Of a DNA stretch of 32,128 nt, positions 17,020 to 24,205 are shown piece by piece (the first letter of the stretch is position 1; every line of letters begins with the position of its first letter). The position numbers were made by a program, and so were the translations under genes. Below the pieces are notes generated by a model. That model did not search any database and was not told where the DNA came from. It saw only the letters and a list, made by a program, of their open reading frames with translations. Source of the DNA: Bacteroidales bacterium (lineage in GTDB: Bacteria; Bacteroidota; Bacteroidia; Bacteroidales; Tenuifilaceae); contig JAGPEQ010000025.1 of assembly GCA_018056955.1 (NCBI GenBank), forward strand, positions 1-32,128, given 5' to 3'.

Positions 17020-17751
17020 TTATTGATTTTTCTTTTTCGCAATATAAAGGGTGGCAATACCAAAGGTTTGAACCCTGATTTCCACATCGTTAAAACCCGC
17101 TAACTTAAGTATCTGGACAAAAGCTTCACCCTGAGGGAATGAAAGCACCGATTCAGGGAGATAGGTATATGCCTGTCGGTTGCCCGACACCTTTCCACCA
17201 ACCCACGGTAAGAATTTTAGAAAGTAAAATCGATATAAAGCATTAAACGGCCAGTGGCGGGGCATGGAGAACTCCAAAACACCCAGTTCTCCGCCAGGTT
17301 TAAGCACACGACAAATCTCCATTAGTCCTTGGGCTAAGTCCTCAAAGTTTCGCACACCAAATGCAACCATGGCAGCATCGAAATGGTTATCGGGTGAGGG
17401 AATACAGAGCGCCGAGGCCTTTTTAAGGGTAATGCGCTCCAGAAACTTCCATTTTTTTACCTTCACCTTTCCAATGGCAAGCATCGATTCAGAGATATCG
17501 ATACCAACTATCTTAACAGTAGGGGATTTTTTTGCCATTACCAGTGCAAGGTCGGCAGTTCCGGTTGCCACATCCAAAACCTCTCTAGGATTGTTACGTA
17601 GCAACCTTTTTACAAGCCGTCGCCTCCAAAGCTTATCAATGCCAAGGCTAAGCAGATGGTTAAGAAAATCGTAGCTTGGCGCAATGCTATTAAACATTGC
17701 CGCAACGCTACTGGTTCGTTTATCAACAACAGTATTTGGACTTTTACCCAT
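17020..17751 (-). CDS. menG: Demethylmenaquinone methyltransferase (MenG/UbiE)
   Basis: SAM-dependent methyltransferase catalysing the last step of menaquinone synthesis, C-methylation of demethylmenaquinone. The 243 residues contain family motifs: IAPSYDFLNHLLSLGIDKLWRR (about residues 22-43), the SAM site VLDVATGTADLA (near residue 60), GIDISESML (motif around the acidic ribose-binding Asp) and FGVRNFEDLAQGL with the VRNF UbiE signature. Since menaquinone is the usual quinone in Bacteroidota, the menaquinone rather than ubiquinone role is inferred. Its ATG overlaps the last 8 bases of purL, indicating translational coupling. Menaquinone is the expected acceptor for the Na+-NQR encoded further on. 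Confidence 0.94.
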   Translation of the reverse strand: MGKSPNTVVDKRTSSVAAMFNSIAPSYDFLNHLLSLGIDKLWRRRLVKRLLRNNPREVLDVATGTADLALVMAKKSPTVKIVGIDISESMLAIGKVKVKKWKFLERITLKKASALCIPSPDNHFDAAMVAFGVRNFEDLAQGLMEICRVLKPGGELGVLEFSMPRHWPFNALYRFYFLKFLPWVGGKVSGNRQAYTYLPESVLSFPQGEAFVQILKLAGFNDVEIRVQTFGIATLYIAKKKNQ

Positions 17752-19972
17752 TTATCAGCTGCTCAAGCGAGGAGTCGTAAATTTTCTTTAAATCGGCTAC
17801 AAAGCCAAACGAAACATCATCGACTCTAATTTCCGACTTGGTAACATGACCAAGGGTTGAGAAAGGCACCTTGCTTGCTACCATAAAGTCAATAAACTGG
17901 GTTTCGCGCGATGGCGATACCGAAACCACAATTCGCCCTTGGGCCTCACCAAACAGGAAGGCATCGGTACGAATTTCGGCATCGGTAGTGATATCGAAAC
18001 CTAAATTGCGAGGCATGGCACTTTCAAGAAGCGCAATGAATAGCCCTCCATCGGAAACATCGTGTGCCGATTGAATCAGGTTACGTGCAATAAGTTCGCG
18101 AACCGCACGTTGCACCTCATACTCCTCCTCAAGGTTAAAGTAAGGCGCAGGCGACTGCTTGACACCGTGGTAGCTGTACAGGTATTCGGACGATGCAATA
18201 TCGTTTACTGACTTACCAATCAAATAAATCATATGACCCTTCTCCTTGAAAGCCAGCGTTGTATGGTGATTCTTATTTTCAAGTAAACCAATCATACCAA
18301 TGGTTGGTGTAGGGAAAACGGCCTCCTCCTTGCCTCCAATTGATGCTTGGTTGTAAAAACTAACATTACCACCGGTAACAGGGGTGTCGAACTTTTCACA
18401 AGCAGTACCCATCCCCTTTACTGCCTGAACAAACTGCCAGTAAACTTCAGGGTTATATGGGTTACCAAAGTTTAGGCAGTTAGTAACAGCCAAGGGTTTA
18501 GCACCAGTACAGGAGATGTTTCGGGCTGCCTCGGATACTGCAATCATAGTTCCAACCATGGGGTCGGCCTTAACGTAACGCGAATTGCAATCAACAGTCA
18601 TCACAAGCGCCTTATTGGTGCCCTTCAGGTTGTATACACCCGCATCGGAAGGGAAGTTGGTAGTCATATTCCCAGTGCCAATCATGGTGTCGTACTGCTC
18701 ATATACCCAACGTTTCGATGCAATATTAGGGTGAGCAACCAGAAAACGGGCTACATCAATCAGGTCGGAAGGTTCAGGGATTTTATTGATATCGAACTTT
18801 TTATACTCTTTGTAGTAAACTGGTTCACGGTACTCCCTATCGTAAACGGGAGCGCCTCCTCCAAGAACCAACGATGAAGCGGGAACCTTGGCAACCAGCT
18901 CTCCATGGTAGTAAAACTCTAGGGTATCGCCCTCGGTAACCTCACCAATAATGGCGTAGCTAATGTCCCACTTATTAAGTACAGCCTCAACATCGGCCTC
19001 ACGACCCTTATGAACCACCATGAGCATTCGCTCCTGCGATTCGGACAGCAAGATTTCCCAGGCCTCCATGTTCTTCTGCCTTAAAGGAACCTTATCCAAA
19101 TCGATTCGCATGCCATGTCCACCTTTTTCGGACATTTCCGAAGTGGAACATATGATACCGGCTGCACCCATATCCTGCATTCCAACCAGTGCACCAGTCC
19201 TGATCACCTCCTGGGTTGCTTCCAGCAAGATCTTTTCCTGAAAGGGGTCACCCACCTGAATTGAAGGAATATCCTCGGCTGAGTCCTCGGTTATATCGGC
19301 CGATGCGAATGTCGCACCATGAATACCATCCTTTCCGGTGGCTGAACCAACAATGTAAACCGGATTACCCTTACCCTTTGATACAGCTGAAACCACCTTG
19401 TCCTTCTCAACCAACCCAACCGACATGGCATTTACCAGAGGATTCATGTTGAATGAATCGTCGAAGAAAACTTCGCCTGCCAACACAGGAATTCCAAAGG
19501 CATTGCCATAATCACCAATACCCTTAACCACTCCCTTAATTAACCAGCGGGTTCTATCGAGCTTAAGGTTGCCAAATCGTAATGAGTTTAGCTGGGCAAC
19601 CGGGCGTGCGCCCATGGTGAAAATATCGCGATTAATACCTCCAACTCCTGTAGCAGCACCCTGGTAGGGTTCAACAGCACAAGGGTGGTTGTGCGATTCA
19701 ATCTTAAATGCACATGCCAAACCATTGCCAATATCAACCAAACCCGCATTCTCCGTTCCAGCTTCTGCCAGTATAGCGGAACCTTTACGGGGTAATGTTT
19801 TTAGCCACTTGATTGAATTCTTATACGATGCGTGTTCCGACCACATTACCGAGTATATACTTAACTCAGTGTAGTTTGGGGTGCGTCCCAGGTAGTTCTT
19901 AATCATCTCAAACTCTTCAGGAAGAAGCCCTAGCTCGCGGGCGGTTTCAACGGTAACTGTTCGGTTTGGCAT
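17744..19972 (-). CDS. purL: Phosphoribosylformylglycinamidine synthase subunit II, small PurL
   Basis: Fourth step of purine synthesis: FGAR + glutamine-derived ammonia + ATP to FGAM. The 742-residue length is the small PurL, which needs separate PurQ (glutaminase) and PurS subunits; neither is in this window. Seen motifs: YSVMWSEHASYKNS with the conserved H47 (residues 40-53), AFKIESHNHPCAVEPYQGAATGVGG (split: IESHNHP at 91-97, EPYQGAATGVGG at 101-112), and the second half repeat with DGGLFIALLE near residue 655, consistent with the pseudo-dimeric AIRS/PurM-like fold. The stop overlaps the menG start by 8 bases. A -7 box TATTTTTG lies 36 bases upstream. Confidence 0.96.
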   Translation of the reverse strand: MPNRTVTVETARELGLLPEEFEMIKNYLGRTPNYTELSIYSVMWSEHASYKNSIKWLKTLPRKGSAILAEAGTENAGLVDIGNGLACAFKIESHNHPCAVEPYQGAATGVGGINRDIFTMGARPVAQLNSLRFGNLKLDRTRWLIKGVVKGIGDYGNAFGIPVLAGEVFFDDSFNMNPLVNAMSVGLVEKDKVVSAVSKGKGNPVYIVGSATGKDGIHGATFASADITEDSAEDIPSIQVGDPFQEKILLEATQEVIRTGALVGMQDMGAAGIICSTSEMSEKGGHGMRIDLDKVPLRQKNMEAWEILLSESQERMLMVVHKGREADVEAVLNKWDISYAIIGEVTEGDTLEFYYHGELVAKVPASSLVLGGGAPVYDREYREPVYYKEYKKFDINKIPEPSDLIDVARFLVAHPNIASKRWVYEQYDTMIGTGNMTTNFPSDAGVYNLKGTNKALVMTVDCNSRYVKADPMVGTMIAVSEAARNISCTGAKPLAVTNCLNFGNPYNPEVYWQFVQAVKGMGTACEKFDTPVTGGNVSFYNQASIGGKEEAVFPTPTIGMIGLLENKNHHTTLAFKEKGHMIYLIGKSVNDIASSEYLYSYHGVKQSPAPYFNLEEEYEVQRAVRELIARNLIQSAHDVSDGGLFIALLESAMPRNLGFDITTDAEIRTDAFLFGEAQGRIVVSVSPSRETQFIDFMVASKVPFSTLGHVTKSEIRVDDVSFGFVADLKKIYDSSLEQLING

Positions 19973-20007
19973 AACTTTCTAATTTTTCTACTTTATAAAT
20001 TTCCTGC

Positions 20008-20039
20008 CAAAAATACGAACATTAACTCAAGTAACATAA
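20008..20039 (-). promoter_or_regulatory. Probable promoter of purL-menG-porT operon
   Basis: Minus-strand TATTTTTG (20015-20008) fits TAnnTTTG; 19 bases upstream lies CTTATG, an imperfect -33. Divergent from the SDR promoter about 100 bases away. Confidence 0.5.
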
Positions 20040-20114
20040 GCTGAAATCGAAAAAATAGCAGTTAAACATTCATTATCGATGTTTTACCAAAAAAGTTTTA
20101 AAAAACCTTAAGCC

Positions 20115-20147
20115 ATTGTGTAGTTACTGACTTATATTCTAATTTTG
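20115..20147 (+). promoter_or_regulatory. Promoter of the SDR gene
   Basis: ATTG (20115-20118), 21-base spacer, TAATTTTG (20140-20147), 44 bases before the ATG at 20192. Good -7 match, slightly long spacer. Confidence 0.55.
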
Positions 20148-20191
20148 AGTTAACATGAAACGCTTACTAACACACCTATACTATTGATATT

Positions 20192-20950
20192 ATGAGAATT
20201 GCATTGATAACTGGTGCTACCTCTGGCATTGGACGAGCTACTGCCCTCAGGTTGGCCATGGATGAGTTTAACCTTATCATTACAGGCAGAAGACTCGAAA
20301 GGCTTGAAGAGCTAAAAAAAGAGATTGAAGTAAAGTATAAGAAAGATGTTCATATTCTGAACTTTGATATCCGTAACCTGGATGAGGTTAACAGTGCCAT
20401 TGATTCGCTCCCTGAGCGCTGGAGAAAAATTGATGTTCTGGTAAACAATGCCGGCTTGGCAGTTGGACTTAACCACATACAGGACGGAGTAATTGATGAC
20501 TGGGAACGAATGATTGACACTAATATAAAAGGAGTGCTTTACATCACCCGTAAGGTTGCCCCCATGATGATTGAACGGGGGAAAGGTCACATTGTAAATA
20601 TTGGTTCGATTGCTGGAACACAGGTTTACGAAAACGGAAACGTTTACTGTGCCACCAAGCATGCTATGCATGCACTCTCGCAGGGTATGCGGCAGGATAT
20701 GCTAAAGCATAATATCAAGGTTACCGAAATTCGCCCCGGATTGCTGGAAACCGAGTTCTCCATTGTTCGCTTTAAGGGCGATAGCGAGAAAGCCAAAAAC
20801 ACCTATGTTGGACTAACCCCGCTATTTGCCGAGGATATTGCCGATGCCATTCACTTTGTTCTAACTCGCCCACCCCACGTTTGCTTTAACGATTTAGAGG
20901 TAACACCAGTGGCTCAGGCTAACGCCTACTACGTGAATCGAAACGTGTAA
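20192..20950 (+). CDS. Short-chain dehydrogenase/reductase (YdfG-like)
   Basis: Classical SDR, probably an NADP(H)-dependent dehydrogenase of small hydroxy acids such as serine or 3-hydroxy acids, by resemblance to YdfG. The 252 residues contain the cofactor motif TGATSGIG (7-14), R33/R34 after the second strand (TGRR, favouring NADP), NNAG (85-88) and the catalytic tetrad N111, S139, Y152 and K156 (VYCATK). The C-terminal PPHVCFNDLEVTPVAQ segment is YdfG-like. Substrate is inferred only. It is followed 53 bases later by the zinc peptidase gene in the same direction with no terminator between, so the two may be co-transcribed. Confidence 0.92.
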   Translation: MRIALITGATSGIGRATALRLAMDEFNLIITGRRLERLEELKKEIEVKYKKDVHILNFDIRNLDEVNSAIDSLPERWRKIDVLVNNAGLAVGLNHIQDGVIDDWERMIDTNIKGVLYITRKVAPMMIERGKGHIVNIGSIAGTQVYENGNVYCATKHAMHALSQGMRQDMLKHNIKVTEIRPGLLETEFSIVRFKGDSEKAKNTYVGLTPLFAEDIADAIHFVLTRPPHVCFNDLEVTPVAQANAYYVNRNV

Positions 20951-21003
20951 GCAATTTGTCTTAACTAGTTGATACGTGAAAAGAAACAATAAATAAACTC
21001 GTT

Positions 21004-21681
21004 ATGGGAATCTACCTGATAATGATAATCTTTTTCGTGCTAAGCTTCATGGTTTCCATGCAGCTTAGGTCGAAGTTTGCGCGTTACTCGCGCATAGCCT
21101 TACCCCGGGGACTTAGCGGAAAGGAGGTGGCCGAGCTTATGCTCCACAACCATGGTATTTACGATGTAAAAGTAATATCGGTAGATGGTGAGCTAACCGA
21201 CCACTACAATCCGGCAAATAAAACCGTAAACCTTAGCCCCGATGTATACCACGGACGCAGCATTGCTGCTGCAGCTGTGGCAGCTCACGAATGCGGGCAC
21301 GCCATTCAGCATGCCCAGAGCTATGCTTTCCTGCAGATGCGTTCGGCTTTGGTTCCTGTCGTGAGCGTAGCCTCGCGTTGGGTTCAATGGGTTTTACTGG
21401 CAGGTGTTATTCTGCTCCAAACCATGCCTAGTATCTTACTTATAGGAGTAATCATGCTCGGGTTAACAACCCTTTTCAGCATTATTACCCTCCCAGTTGA
21501 AATGGATGCCTCACGCAGGGCGCTTGCGTGGCTCAACTCATCTGGCTTAACCTATGGCGAGGGCGCTCTGTACGCCCGCGATGCCCTTAAATGGGCTGCG
21601 CTTACTTACGTTGTAGCAGCACTTGGCTCACTTGCCACCCTGCTATACTACATCGGCTTGCTGAATAGCAACGATGAGTAG
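21004..21681 (+). CDS. Membrane zinc metallopeptidase (YugP-like, Zn_peptidase_2)
   Basis: Predicted inner-membrane neutral zinc peptidase of unknown substrate. The 225 residues begin with a transmembrane helix (about 3-20). The zinc motif is H95-E96-C97-G98-H99 preceded by AAAAVAAHECGH, a standard HExxH helix. Two further hydrophobic hairpin regions lie at about 120-160, and a last one at about 195-218. Length and layout agree with the YugP family (DUF/PF04298). A strong terminator follows 53 bases after the stop codon. No neighbouring substrate is suggested. Confidence 0.9.
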   Translation: MGIYLIMIIFFVLSFMVSMQLRSKFARYSRIALPRGLSGKEVAELMLHNHGIYDVKVISVDGELTDHYNPANKTVNLSPDVYHGRSIAAAAVAAHECGHAIQHAQSYAFLQMRSALVPVVSVASRWVQWVLLAGVILLQTMPSILLIGVIMLGLTTLFSIITLPVEMDASRRALAWLNSSGLTYGEGALYARDALKWAALTYVVAALGSLATLLYYIGLLNSNDE

Positions 21682-21733
21682 CAGTTAAATGATACTAAAC
21701 CATAATCTTTTTTATTTGGTTTTTTATTTTAAC

Positions 21734-21755
21734 AGCGCCTTTAGGCGCTTTTTTT
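21734..21755 (+). terminator. Intrinsic terminator after zinc peptidase gene
   Basis: Stem AGCGCC/GGCGCT with TTTA loop followed directly by a seven-base T-run on the plus strand. Confidence 0.9.
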
Positions 21756-21910
21756 ATATATATAACCAACATGCTTTTGATTCAGTGCTTAGGGATTATG
21801 TACTGTTATCCTCTCTATTTTCAATTAAAATCAGGGAGTATATGATAATCACACTTGCAAGTATCAGAATTATCAATTAAATTAGATTCTGTTTTGAAAT
21901 ACAAAAAGGC

Positions 21911-22183
21911 ATGGCTAAACTAACAAAAGAAGAACTGGAAAAAAGATTGAAGAAGTATGCAAAATCAATGGGCTTTGAACTTGAAAACCAAAGATTCTAT
22001 CAGTATTTGAGATTAAACATCGACTTTGATTCCTTTTTTATTCTTAATTTTCTTAATAAGGAAGAAGTGATAGAGATAATTGATGACAAAAAAGCTATTA
22101 ATGAGCTAAGTATTCTACTATCAGATATTGTGGATGAAAAATTAACTTCCACTCCACCCTATCCGCCCTTGAGTAAAAACTAA
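21911..22183 (+). CDS. Small hypothetical protein (90 residues)
   Basis: I do not recognise this gene. The product starts MAKLTKEELEKRLKKYAKSM (a charged, probably helical N-terminus) and continues with a mixed region rich in Phe, Leu, Ile and Asn (FYQYLRLNIDFDSFFILNFL), then a second acidic helix and a Pro-rich tail (TPPYPPLSKN). No signal peptide, metal site or known motif is visible. Codons are more AT-rich than in the neighbours, and it lies between a terminator and the repeat mosaic, an accessory-looking place. It has a plausible A-rich leader before the ATG. Whether it is expressed is unknown. Confidence 0.5.
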   Translation: MAKLTKEELEKRLKKYAKSMGFELENQRFYQYLRLNIDFDSFFILNFLNKEEVIEIIDDKKAINELSILLSDIVDEKLTSTPPYPPLSKN

Positions 22184-22220
22184 ATATCAATAAATGTCGT
22201 TTAGTTAACAAAAATATGCC

Positions 22221-22309
22221 TGTCATCCTGAGCGGCCTGTCCCGCCCTAGCGGGGAGCGAAGGATCTCTAATCGACCCCATGAGTCGTTTCGCTTAGCTC
22301 AACATGACA
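22221..22309. repeat. REP-like dyad unit A
   Basis: Outer arms TGTCATCCTGAGC and GCTCAACATGACA are nearly inverted copies; between them lie GCGAAGGATCTC and CATGAGTCGTTTCGC. An extra internal hairpin CCCGC/GCGGG (about 22241-22255) is present only in this unit. Similar units recur at 23536 and 23858. Confidence 0.7.
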
Positions 22310-22405
22310 ACCTTCTCATGAAACTAGCAACAGCAAGTATCACAGAGTTACACAATGTAAAACGTTGTTACACAGAGCGTGTGACGTGATATACTCGATC
22401 AACGA

Positions 22406-22459
22406 TTCACGAATAGCGAACAACGTCTTCAGCCCCGAAGGGGCGTAACATTTACAACT
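22406..22459. repeat. GGGGC-hairpin repeat block, copy 1
   Basis: Begins TTCACGAA, continues AACAACG, then AGCCCCGAAGGGGCGTAA with a CCCC/GGGG hairpin. A diverged copy is at 23611-23663. Confidence 0.6.
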
Positions 22460-22463
22460 CCAT

Positions 22464-22892
22464 TGTCATCCCGAGCGTAGTCGAGGGATCTCGATTTAAG
22501 ATTTAAGAACTCACTAGTTAGCACACATCTTTAGACGCACACATAAATCGCCCTGAAAGGGCAAATCACATTAGCCCTGGGTTTTAACCCAGGGTATTGA
22601 GGTATTAAATTTTGCGATGCACGCAATACATTTTCCAAAGAGCAAGGGGAAAGTGTTGCATCGCAGAAGAAAAGCATTACAAAGAGCAATTTACACGTTC
22701 TTTCTTGTCTTGATACAAGAAAGAACCAAAGAAGATCAAGGCTGAAAAGCCCGAGCCGATGGGTACCCCGCGGGTGGAACTGCCACGCGTTACAATTCGC
22801 CACGCCTACGGCGTGACTCATGTGGTATCGCTTACTAGGACCACCGCCACGTTCCACCCCCGACCCATTGCCGGGTCAGGCTTTTATGCCTC
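22464..22892. repeat. Long structured repeat, copy 1
   Basis: About 430 bases, almost identical to 23004-23433; I count only a handful of substitutions and one 2-base gap over the last ~390 bases. It begins with a left REP-like arm (TGTCATCCCGAGC). Hairpins inside: GCCCT/AGGGC; CCCTGGGTT/AACCCAGGG (22575-22594); GCGATGCA/TGCATCGC (22614-22664); a perfect 12-bp stem at 22697-22708 with 22715-22726; GGCT/AGCC; CACGCC/GGCGTG; GACCC/GGGTC. No coding potential is credible. It could be a non-autonomous mobile unit or a structured RNA/DNA element. Confidence 0.85.
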
Positions 22893-22950
22893 AGATTATG
22901 TCGCTCCTTCTTGGTTGAGGAATTACATTACAAAGAGTTGAAGGCACAAA

Positions 22951-22978
22951 GAGATGCTTCGGCGAGCTCGGCATGACA
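22951..22978. repeat. REP-like right half-unit
   Basis: GAGATGCTTCGGCGAGCTC followed by GGCATGACA, the right arm of the dyad family. With the left arm at 22464 it brackets the first long repeat. Confidence 0.55.
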
Positions 22979-23003
22979 AAGGGGGCGTGGATGCCAAAAG
23001 TAT

Positions 23004-23433
23004 TGTCAATCCGAGTTAGTCGAGGAATCTCGATATATTTAAGATTTAAGAACTCACTAGCTAGCACACGTCTTTAGACGAACACAAATCGCCCTGAAAG
23101 GGCAAATCACATTAGCCCTGGGTTTTAACCCAGGGTATTGAGGTATTAAATTTTGCGATGCACGCAATACATTTTCCAAAGAGCAAGGGGAAAGTGTTGC
23201 ATCGCAGAAGAAAAGCATTACAAAGAGCAATTTACACGTTCTTTCTTGTCTTGATACAAGAAAGAACCAAAGAAGATCAAGGCTGAAAAGCCCGACCCGA
23301 TGGGTACCCCGCGGGTGGAACTGCCACGCGATACAATTCGCCACGCCTGTGGCGTGACTCATGTGGTATCGCTTACTAGGCCCACCGCCACGTTCCACCC
23401 CCGACCCATTGCCGGGTCAGGCTTTTATGCCTC
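23004..23433. repeat. Long structured repeat, copy 2
   Basis: Direct repeat of 22464-22892, offset about 540 bases. All hairpins are kept, including the perfect 12-bp stem at 23238-23249 with 23256-23267. The difference in the CACGCC/GGCGTG hairpin (TAC versus TGT) falls in the loop, leaving the stem intact. The left arm is more diverged (TGTCAATCCGAGT). Confidence 0.85.
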
Positions 23434-23535
23434 TGCTTGCTTCTTCCGCTCCATTCCCTATCAGAAATATGGGTTAGGGTAAGGTCGTATCCCACGAGCA
23501 ACGAACAACGAGCAACTTACACGAATGACTTCATT

Positions 23536-23605
23536 TGTCATCCTGAGCATAGCGAAGGATCTCAAATCGACCCCATGAGATGTTTCGCTTGCGCTCAACA
23601 TGACA
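23536..23605. repeat. REP-like dyad unit B
   Basis: TGTCATCCTGAGC at the left, GCGCTCAACATGACA at the right, with AGCGAAGGATCTC and GAGATGTTTCGCTTGC between. Compact complete unit of the same family as unit A. Confidence 0.7.
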
Positions 23606-23610
23606 ATAGC

Positions 23611-23663
23611 TTCACGAACAACCAACAACGCTTCCAGCCCCGTAGGGGCGTAATAATTGTAAC
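23611..23663. repeat. GGGGC-hairpin repeat block, copy 2
   Basis: TTCACGAA, CAACAACG, then AGCCCCGTAGGGGCGTAA; diverged copy of 22406-22459. Confidence 0.6.
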
Positions 23664-23687
23664 ACCATAGTTATTCCCACATGCATA

Positions 23688-23768
23688 GCGATGCGCGCAA
23701 TACATTTTCCAAAGAGCAAGGGGAAAGCGTTGCATCGCAAAAGAAAAGCATGGCAAAGAGCGGTTTCC
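23688..23768. repeat. Fragment of the long structured repeat, copy 3
   Basis: Starts GCGATGCGCGCAATACATTT and keeps the outer GCGATGC/GCATCGC hairpin and the following AAAGCAT..CAAAGAGC of copies 1 and 2 (from 22614 and 23155), then diverges before the 12-bp stem. Confidence 0.7.
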
Positions 23769-23802
23769 CAAAAAAAACAAGAATTAAAGGGTTTAAGGTA
23801 AT

Positions 23803-23830
23803 GAGATGCTTCGGCTAGCTCAGCATGACA
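23803..23830. repeat. REP-like right half-unit
   Basis: GAGATGCTTCGGCTAGCTC then AGCATGACA; same right arm as at 22951. Confidence 0.55.
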
Positions 23831-23857
23831 GGGAAGCAGAAAGGAAGATAGGGTTTT

Positions 23858-23984
23858 CGTCATCCCAAGCAAAGTCGAGGGATTTCATCAAAGGATTGAA
23901 GAGAAAAGAGCAATGAGATGCTTCGGCGAAATCTATCCCGATAAATCACGACAGCGTGATGTTTCGCTTGCGCGCAACATGACA
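23858..23984. repeat. REP-like dyad unit, expanded
   Basis: Left arm CGTCATCCCAAGC with GTCGAGGGATTTC, right arm GTTTCGCTTGCGCGCAACATGACA in pieces, and about 60 bases between them including another GAGATGCTTCGG arm (23915) and an ATCACG/CGTGAT hairpin (23945-23960). Confidence 0.55.
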
Positions 23985-24020
23985 AATAACCTAAACCAAA
24001 CAAAATTGAAATATCAATAT

Positions 24021-24046
24021 AAAAACAAAAGGGGCTTTACAGCCCC
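24021..24046 (-). terminator. Second hairpin/terminator behind nqrF
   Basis: Minus-strand GGGGCT/AGCCCC stem with GTAA loop followed by TTTTGTTTTTAT. On the plus strand ATTTTGTT follows, so it could work in both directions. Confidence 0.6.
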
Positions 24047-24103
24047 ATTTTGTTACCTTTAACCTAAAACCAAACCTAAACCTAACTCAAAAACCAAAAG
24101 CCT

Positions 24104-24136
24104 ATGAGAAAACTAACTCTTTTCTGTTTCAAATGA
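24104..24136 (+). other. 10-codon mini-ORF with A/C-rich leader
   Basis: ATG at 24104 reads MRKLTLFCFK then TGA. It is preceded by TACCTTTA (24054-24061, one base off TAnnTTTG) and a leader of repeated CCTAAA/CCAAA words ending GCCTATG, much like the leader of the NSS transporter gene. It is followed by the hairpin at 24151-24174. It could be a leader peptide, a short RNA, or the decayed 5' end of a lost exported-protein gene; nothing proves translation. Confidence 0.3.
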
Positions 24137-24146
24137 CACTGCAAAG

Positions 24147-24174
24147 ATAAAACCCGCATTAGCTAATGCGGGTT
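24147..24174 (-). terminator. Terminator of the nqr operon
   Basis: Perfect palindromic stem AACCCGCATTAG/CTAATGCGGGTT followed on the minus strand by TTATC; about 32 bases after the nqrF stop codon. Confidence 0.75.
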
Positions 24175-24205
24175 AAAGGAATATTAAGTTTAGTTAAACA
24201 ATGTT

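Larger units (their letters stand above)
22184..24020. other. Gene-free repeat mosaic
   Basis: About 1.8 kb with no believable protein gene. It is a patchwork of REP-like dyads, GGGGC hairpin blocks and two long near-identical structured repeats plus a third fragment; each is listed separately. Open frames in it run through hairpins and exist in duplicate only because the DNA is duplicated, so they are taken as spurious. No transposase, integrase or CRISPR-like spacing is seen. Confidence 0.75.

Noticed and set aside
21689-21880. 63-residue plus-strand frame after the zinc peptidase gene
   Set aside because: Runs through the strong terminator at 21734-21755 and has no start signals or recognisable composition.
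22531-22857. Minus-strand open frames in the mosaic (22531-22857 and 23057-23398), almost identical to each other
   Set aside because: They exist because the DNA is duplicated, they cross several strong hairpins, and have odd composition with no known motif; a DNA/RNA-level repeat explains them better.
22759-22941. Plus-strand frames MGTPRVELP... at 22759 and 23300
   Set aside because: Same duplicated DNA, different reading frame, no start signals, ends diverge as soon as the repeat ends.
22221-23984. CRISPR array
   Set aside because: Repeats have unequal length and spacing, are mosaic, and no cas genes are near.
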